From assembly GCA_963743595.1 (NCBI GenBank), contig CAVURW010000172.1, positions 1 to 20,448 on the forward strand: a stretch of DNA of 20,448 bases, written 5' to 3'. Below, one piece after another: positions 16,144-20,448 of this stretch (positions are counted from its first letter, which is position 1; every line of letters starts with the position of its first letter). Both the position numbers and the translations under genes were made by a program. Below the pieces are notes generated by a model that was not told the DNA's origin, did not search any database, and saw nothing but the letters and a program-made list of their open reading frames with translations. The stretch is from CAVURW01 sp963743595. Its GTDB lineage: Bacteria; Verrucomicrobiota; Verrucomicrobiia; Methylacidiphilales; UBA1321.

Positions 16144-17175
16144 GTGTCCACTCTCTCTCCATCCTTTCATGCGAAGACGACTTTTCCCCGGGCCGACTGG
16201 GATGTTCTGGTGCATTTTTGGTATCCAGTAGCCTTTTCTCACGAGGTCCAGGCAGCGCCGCTCGCGGTGCAGTTACTGGACGAGAACCTGGTGCTTTATC
16301 GGAATTCCAAGGGCGTCACGGCGGTGCAGAATCTCTGCCTCCATCGCGGCGTGCCCCTCAGCATGGGCTGGGTGGAGGGCGATAATCTGGTGTGTAAGTA
16401 TCATGGCTTCCGCTACGCGCCGACTGGGCAATGCGTCGAGATTCCTGCGCATCCGGGCGCGGCGATTCCGCCGAAGCTCTGCCTGAAGAGTTATCCCACG
16501 ATCGAGAAATATGGCCTTGTCTGGACAACGCTCGATCCCGAAGCAGCGCCGACTTTGCCCGATTTCCACGAGTGGGAAGATCCCGATTACGTGCGCGTCA
16601 TGCCGAATTGGATCGATATCGATGCCGCTGCAGGGCGGCAGGTGGAAGGGTTCCTCGACGTCGCCCATTTCGCGTGGGTGCACGTCGGCACGTTTGGAGA
16701 TCGTAGCAACCCGCAGGTGCCCAAATACGAGGTGGAAGCTCGTCCCAACGGCGTCCACGCGGAGTACGGCAGCACGGTGAGCAATTACACGCCAGACATG
16801 TGGGATCGTGCTCCCAAGGACTTCTATTGGTGGCGCATTTTCGATGCAACCTTCCCGTTTTGCGCTCGATTGACCGTCAAGTTTCCAGAAGAGGGTCGTC
16901 TCTGTATTCTCAACGCGTGTTGCCCGCAACAGGCGCGGAAGACCCGACTCTTTGTGCCCATCTGCCGGAACTTCGACAAAGATTTTTCGGAAGAGGCGGT
17001 AAAGGAATTTAACTATCGCGTCTTTGCGGAAGACAAGGAAGTGGTGGAAGCCCAATGTCCTGAGGATCTGCCGCTCGATTTGACTGAAGAGGTGCACATT
17101 CGCGCCGACAGGACCTCCATCGAATATCGCAAGGGCTTGGCGAAACTCGGCTTGGGCCGGGCCTACACGACCTAA
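16144..17175 (+). CDS. Rieske [2Fe-2S] non-heme iron oxygenase, first paralogue
   Basis: A 343-residue oxygenase subunit. The Rieske cluster ligands are C65 and H67 (CLHRG) with C84 and H87 (CKYHG). The mononuclear iron motif EGFLDVAHFAWVH supplies E168, D172, H175 and H180; D172 is the expected bridging aspartate between the two metal centres. Length and architecture match the VanA/HpxD/NdmA class of single-subunit oxygenases rather than alpha/beta dioxygenases. The start is GTG at 16144. No reductase gene is nearby, so electrons must come from a partner elsewhere. Position ahead of a second copy and a uricase makes a purine substrate likely (inference; HpxD of Klebsiella oxidises hypoxanthine and xanthine). 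N-demethylation of a methylpurine is the main alternative. Confidence 0.88.
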   Translation: MSTLSPSFHAKTTFPRADWDVLVHFWYPVAFSHEVQAAPLAVQLLDENLVLYRNSKGVTAVQNLCLHRGVPLSMGWVEGDNLVCKYHGFRYAPTGQCVEIPAHPGAAIPPKLCLKSYPTIEKYGLVWTTLDPEAAPTLPDFHEWEDPDYVRVMPNWIDIDAAAGRQVEGFLDVAHFAWVHVGTFGDRSNPQVPKYEVEARPNGVHAEYGSTVSNYTPDMWDRAPKDFYWWRIFDATFPFCARLTVKFPEEGRLCILNACCPQQARKTRLFVPICRNFDKDFSEEAVKEFNYRVFAEDKEVVEAQCPEDLPLDLTEEVHIRADRTSIEYRKGLAKLGLGRAYTT

Positions 17176-17186
17176 AGAGGTATCCA

Positions 17187-18263
17187 ATGACAACGCAATT
17201 GGCCGATGAGGTAGTCTGGGGTATTCAGCCGCCACAGCCGTTCATGGGGCGGTTGCCGCGTAACCTGACCTTTGCCGAGAGCGACTGGCGGTTGCTGGCC
17301 AATTATTGGTATCCAGTCGAGCTGGCCCGAAACATTAAGGACAAGCCAGTGGGTGTTACGCTGCTGGACGAAAACCTGGTGCTCTACCGAACCAGCAAAG
17401 GGGTGACCGCCGCGAATGATATCTGCCTGCATCGCGGGGTGCCGCTGCGCATGGGTTGGCAGGAGGGCGATGATCTGGTCTGCATGTACCATGGTTTTCG
17501 CTACAACGCGGAGGGCAAGTGCATACAAATTCCGGCCCATCCCGGTGCGGCAATTCCTCCTAAGCTTTGTTTAACCACATATCCAGTGGCGGAAAAATAT
17601 GGTCTGATCTGGGTCTGCCTCTCGGGCAAGCCCGCGAATGCGCTGCCGGATGTCCCTGAGTGGGACGATGAGAAGTATCAAAACGCGTTGCCAGACCCTA
17701 TTAATCTTAACGCAGCGGCTGGTCGGCAACTGGAAGGGTTTCTGGATGTTGCACACTTCGCGTGGGTGCACAACGAGACCTTTGGAGATCGTAATAATCC
17801 GCACGTGCCGACGTACCCGGTAACGAAGACCGAGACCGGTCTGCACATTGAGTACCAGAGCACGGTTGGCAATTATATGAGGCAAGATGGAACCGATGCT
17901 GCTCCGGAGCAGGGCGTGCTGCGCGTGTTCGACGTGACTTTTCCATTCAGTGCGCGGCTCACGGTGCACATGCCGGACGGCGCGCGCTTGGTGATTCTCG
18001 ATTCAGCCAGCCCGGTGAGCGCGCGGAAGACTCGGCTCTTCGCGCCTCTCATGCGGAATTACGATCTCGACCAACCGGTGGGACCGTTTATCGATTACAA
18101 CAACAAGATCTTCGATGAAGACAAAGACGTCGTTCAAGGGCAATGTCCAGAAGACCTGCCGATCGATCTCACCGAAGAGGTTCATATTCGCGCGGACAGG
18201 ACCTCTATCGAATTTCGAAAAGGCTTGGGAAAAATCGGCTTGGGAAAGGCTTACACAACATGA
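17187..18263 (+). CDS. Rieske [2Fe-2S] non-heme iron oxygenase, second paralogue
   Basis: A 358-residue paralogue of the preceding gene, starting 11 bp after its stop with AGAGG upstream of the ATG. Cluster ligands are C80, H82, C99 and H102; mononuclear iron residues are E183, D187, H190 and H195. It has a longer N-terminal lead (about 18 residues before the shared core) and a diverged middle at about 205-245, where the first copy has a Trp-rich stretch (DFYWWRIF). The tails are nearly the same, sharing LTEEVHIRADRTSIE and RKGL. The changed middle lies where Rieske oxygenases shape the substrate pocket, so the two may act on different substrates or steps, or assemble together. Its TGA stop overlaps the uricase ATG. 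Confidence 0.88.
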   Translation: MTTQLADEVVWGIQPPQPFMGRLPRNLTFAESDWRLLANYWYPVELARNIKDKPVGVTLLDENLVLYRTSKGVTAANDICLHRGVPLRMGWQEGDDLVCMYHGFRYNAEGKCIQIPAHPGAAIPPKLCLTTYPVAEKYGLIWVCLSGKPANALPDVPEWDDEKYQNALPDPINLNAAAGRQLEGFLDVAHFAWVHNETFGDRNNPHVPTYPVTKTETGLHIEYQSTVGNYMRQDGTDAAPEQGVLRVFDVTFPFSARLTVHMPDGARLVILDSASPVSARKTRLFAPLMRNYDLDQPVGPFIDYNNKIFDEDKDVVQGQCPEDLPIDLTEEVHIRADRTSIEFRKGLGKIGLGKAYTT

Positions 18264-19108
18264 AAGTAGCAGACCAAATTTACGGTAAAGATCGCGTGCG
18301 AGTGCTGCGAGTGGTGCGGGATGCCAGCGGCCAACATCATGTCTATGAGGTGACGGCCTCGGTGTCCTTGCAAGGCGACTTTTCCAAAGCCTACTCGAGC
18401 GACGACAACAGCTCCGTTGTTCCGACGGACACGATGAAAAATACCGTGCATATCCTGGCGCAAAAAAGCCTTGGGCCCGTGATCGAGGACTTTGCGCTTA
18501 CGTTAGCGGAACATTTCCTCAAGAAATATGCGCATGTGACGAAGGTGACGATCGAGTTGATTGGTCGACCCTGGACCCGTTTCACGGCACCGGATGGCAA
18601 GCCGCACCCTCACGCTTTTACCGCGATGAACGATTTCATGCCGTGGACCCATGTCTCCATGAAGCGCGACGGCGAGACCGCGATCGTCTCCGGCGTGAAA
18701 GATGTCCTAATTTTAAAGTCCAGCGGCTCGGGATTTGTCGGTTATCCCAAGTGCGATTTCACGACTTTACCCGAGACAAACGACCGCATTCTAGCCTCCA
18801 GCATGGAAGCGACGTGGATCTTCAAGGGAGTCGGCGTGAATTATACAAAAGCGAATGCCGTGATTCTAGAAACGCTGCTCGCGACCTTCGCAAAAGAGTT
18901 CAGCCCCAGCGTCCAAAACACCATTTTCCTCATGGGCAAGGCAACGCTGACCGCCGTGCCGGAAATCTTTGAGATCACGCTGTCGATGCCGAACAAGCAC
19001 TACCTCCCGATTAACCTGAAGCCATTCGGAATAGAAACCACGAACGAAGTCTTTTTGCCAACCGACGAGCCGCACGGCCAGATCGAAGCGACCATTGTGC
19101 GGGACTGA
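18260..19108 (+). CDS. pucL: Urate oxidase (factor-independent urate hydroxylase)
   Basis: A 282-residue uricase that oxidises urate with O2 to 5-hydroxyisourate without cofactor. It aligns throughout with Aspergillus flavus uricase as I recall it: K10 (YGKD) and T62 (KNT) are the catalytic pair, F159 and R176 hold the urate ring, Q219 (SVQNT) binds it, and H247 (PNKHY) completes the proton relay. RWTRF-like PWTRF, DGKPHPHAF and LPNKHY-like segments are present. The start is the ATG at 18260 that overlaps the Rieske stop as ATGA; the frame extends upstream to 18143 only inside the Rieske gene. The overlap indicates coupled translation and one operon. Later enzymes (HIU hydrolase, OHCU decarboxylase) are not in the window. 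Confidence 0.95.
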   Translation: MKVADQIYGKDRVRVLRVVRDASGQHHVYEVTASVSLQGDFSKAYSSDDNSSVVPTDTMKNTVHILAQKSLGPVIEDFALTLAEHFLKKYAHVTKVTIELIGRPWTRFTAPDGKPHPHAFTAMNDFMPWTHVSMKRDGETAIVSGVKDVLILKSSGSGFVGYPKCDFTTLPETNDRILASSMEATWIFKGVGVNYTKANAVILETLLATFAKEFSPSVQNTIFLMGKATLTAVPEIFEITLSMPNKHYLPINLKPFGIETTNEVFLPTDEPHGQIEATIVRD

Positions 19109-19276
19109 AGTCCGCGCGAATGCGGCTGAATTACCGAAGCATAAAGACCGCACTGAGAAGACTTTAACCGCGTCGCCGTCACCTAGCGCGTCGAAATTTC
19201 TCTTGCGCACGGAAAGGGGGTGAGTTTGTATGACTACCCCGGCCAATCCAGGCAGGGCCTTTCCAGACAACAATCA
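19109..19276. other. Spacer between uricase and SDR genes
   Basis: A 168-bp gap that probably separates the purine cluster from the next transcription unit. A short CCGC-N6-GCGG hairpin lies just after the uricase stop (about 19112-19125) but has no U-tract, so it is at best a weak terminator. A GTG at 19220 preceded by GGAAAGGGG is in frame with the SDR and would add 19 residues without family support. Confidence 0.3.
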
Positions 19277-20071
19277 ATGACACAAGTGCCTGCAGTGGTT
19301 TTAGTGACCGGTTCCTCTCGTGGATTAGGTCGCGGCGTAGCGGAAGTTTTAGCCGGAGCCGGTTTTTCCGTGGCGATTCACTATGCCAGCAATTCCGAGG
19401 CGGCTAAAGAGACATCTGAAGCGTGCGGTAAACTGGCCGTGAACGCCGAGCAAAAATTCCTCACCGTGGGGGGTAATATCGGTTCTGCGGCCGATCGCCA
19501 ACGGCTTTTCGATGAGGTGCTCTCGGGCTACGGTCACCTCGATGCATTGGTGAACAACGCAGGCGTCGCGCCTCGCATTCGAGCCGATATTACCGAAGCG
19601 ACCGAAGAAATCTTCGACGAAGTGATCGGCATCAATTTAAAAGGACCCTATTTCCTGTCGCAACTTGCCGCAAAATATTGGCTGACGAACCCCGGTAAGT
19701 CTCGACTGAACGGCGGGTACAAATTGCTCTTCGTAACCTCGCTTTCGGCAAACACAGCCTCGATCAATCGCGGGGAATACTGCATCTCCAAAGCGGGTCT
19801 CGCGATGGCCACGCAGCTCTGGGCGGTGCGTTTAGCTGATTCCGGTGTGCAGGTGCTGGAACTGCGCCCCGGCATCATGGCCACCGACATGACCGCCGGT
19901 GTGAAAGAGAAATACGACAAGCTCCTGGCCGAAGGAATCGTTCCGCAAAAGCGGTGGGGCACGCCGAAAGATGTGGGCTTGGCTACGAAATCGATTTTGG
20001 AAGGACACTTCCCCTTCTCGACAGGTGATGTCATCAATCTCGACGGCGGTTTCCACTTGCGCCGCCTCTAA
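19277..20071 (+). CDS. Short-chain dehydrogenase/reductase
   Basis: A 264-residue classical SDR. The cofactor motif is TGSSRGLG near the N-terminus, NNAG follows at about 95, and the catalytic residues are the Ser of FVTSLSANT and the Tyr/Lys of YCISK. The C-terminus DVINLDGGFHLRRL is typical. The alanine-serine-arginine turn (SSRG) suggests NADPH. Automated annotation would often say 3-oxoacyl-ACP reductase (FabG), but there is no fatty-acid gene here; the next gene, 20 bp on, is a GH88-like hydrolase, so a sugar or uronate substrate (KduD-like role) is more plausible, as inference. The ATG at 19277 is chosen because it opens directly onto the first Rossmann strand. Confidence 0.85.
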   Translation: MTQVPAVVLVTGSSRGLGRGVAEVLAGAGFSVAIHYASNSEAAKETSEACGKLAVNAEQKFLTVGGNIGSAADRQRLFDEVLSGYGHLDALVNNAGVAPRIRADITEATEEIFDEVIGINLKGPYFLSQLAAKYWLTNPGKSRLNGGYKLLFVTSLSANTASINRGEYCISKAGLAMATQLWAVRLADSGVQVLELRPGIMATDMTAGVKEKYDKLLAEGIVPQKRWGTPKDVGLATKSILEGHFPFSTGDVINLDGGFHLRRL

Positions 20072-20091
20072 ATAAATCAGCTCACAATACT

Positions 20092-20448
20092 ATGATTCAT
20101 ATAAATAATGACCTTAATCCAGCGCTGATGCTGCCGGCGATTGATCGTCTCTTTTCTCTTTCCGGCCAAAAGATTTTGAAGCTTCAAAATCGATGGGATC
20201 CCGCCCATGGCACGCCTGTTTTTACGGTGAAGGGCGAGTACACGAGTCGCGGTTGGACCGAGTGGACGCAGGGCTTTCAATTCGGTGCGGCGCTCTATCA
20301 ATTTGAGCACTCGCAGGATGAGCAGTTCTTGGAGTTGGGCCGAAAGAATACGGTCAATCTGATGGCTTCCCACATCACCCACATCGGCGTGCACGATCAC
20401 GGTTTCAATAACGTGAGCACGTATGGAAATCTGCTTCGTTTGATGAAG
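20092..20448 (+). CDS. GH88-like glycoside hydrolase, N-terminal part (3' end outside window)
   Basis: The frame opens with ATG at 20092 and is still open at the window end, giving 119 residues. RGWTEWTQGFQFGAALYQFE (53-72) and a segment from 96 to 113, ITHIGVHDHGFNNVSTYGN, resemble the (alpha/alpha)6 barrel of unsaturated glucuronyl hydrolases, where a WTxGFxxG helix is followed by HDxGF bearing the catalytic Asp (D102 here). Such enzymes remove the unsaturated uronate left by polysaccharide lyases, acting by hydration of the double bond. No signal peptide is visible at this start, so it may be cytoplasmic. It forms an operon with the SDR, 20 bp upstream. The family call is moderate because two thirds of the protein is missing. 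Confidence 0.6.
   Translation, partial: MIHINNDLNPALMLPAIDRLFSLSGQKILKLQNRWDPAHGTPVFTVKGEYTSRGWTEWTQGFQFGAALYQFEHSQDEQFLELGRKNTVNLMASHITHIGVHDHGFNNVSTYGNLLRLMK

Noticed and set aside
15958..16242. 94-codon minus-strand open frame in the region upstream of the Rieske operon
   Set aside because: No recognisable domain, and it overlaps the Rieske start; the dyads explain the region better.
16273..17235. 320-codon minus-strand open frame opposite the first Rieske gene
   Set aside because: It mirrors the Rieske coding sequence, whose cluster and iron motifs are intact; a similar antisense frame lies opposite the second paralogue, as expected from shared codons.
18143..18259. N-terminal extension of uricase
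   Set aside because: It lies within the second Rieske gene, and uricases begin just before the YGKD motif, matching the ATG at 18260.
19112..19125. Intrinsic terminator after uricase
   Set aside because: The stem is only 4 bp and has no following U-tract.
1..20448. tRNA or rRNA genes
   Set aside because: I looked in each intergenic region and saw no cloverleaf-like or ribosomal signature sequence.

Overview
The window looks like chromosomal DNA of a free-living, polysaccharide-degrading Gram-negative bacterium, most likely Verrucomicrobiota. That placement is an inference from gene content: two type II secretion-like pseudopilins, a RhaT/RhaA rhamnose pair, a GH88-like hydrolase paired with an SDR, and housekeeping genes mixed with glycan-degradation genes. 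No 16S rRNA or other decisive marker is present. Some starts have a clear Shine-Dalgarno (pseudopilin 1, ldhA, the second Rieske gene); others have none (GH10, rhaT, rhaA, pseudopilin 2).

Layout. 1-1106: C-terminal part of a GH79-type glycosidase, cut by the window edge. 1107-1746: non-coding block with an IS110-family transposase remnant, an inverted-repeat pair and a 41-bp tandem array of palindromes. 1747-4605 (minus): GH10 xylanase, then hemW, then a GYF-domain membrane protein, closely spaced. 4733-7075 (plus): pheT without pheS. 7273-7971: GT2 glycosyltransferase. 8074-10509: rhaT-rhaA, L-rhamnose uptake and isomerisation. 10519-14074 (minus): two pseudopilins followed by priA, whose start overlaps the upstream pilin gene. 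14205-15870 (plus): D-lactate dehydrogenase and lemA. 16144-19108 (plus): two paralogous Rieske non-heme iron oxygenases and a cofactor-independent urate oxidase. 19277-20448 (plus): an SDR and the start of a GH88-like hydrolase, cut by the window end.

The most interesting unit is the Rieske-Rieske-uricase cluster. The genes are separated by 11 bp and then overlap by 4 bp (ATGA), so the two oxygenases and the uricase are very probably made from one transcript. Rieske oxygenases are known to replace xanthine dehydrogenase in Klebsiella purine catabolism (HpxD/HpxE), and others N-demethylate methylxanthines (NdmA/NdmB). The parsimonious hypothesis is a molybdenum-free route from a purine to urate and on to 5-hydroxyisourate. 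The electron-donating reductase and the later enzymes are not in the window. Two GTCC-N8-GGAC dyads in the 273-bp upstream region are candidate operators.

A second theme is plant or algal glycan use: GH79, GH10, RhaT/RhaA, SDR and GH88-like genes fit uronate-, xylose- and rhamnose-containing polysaccharides, but they are scattered among housekeeping genes rather than forming one locus.
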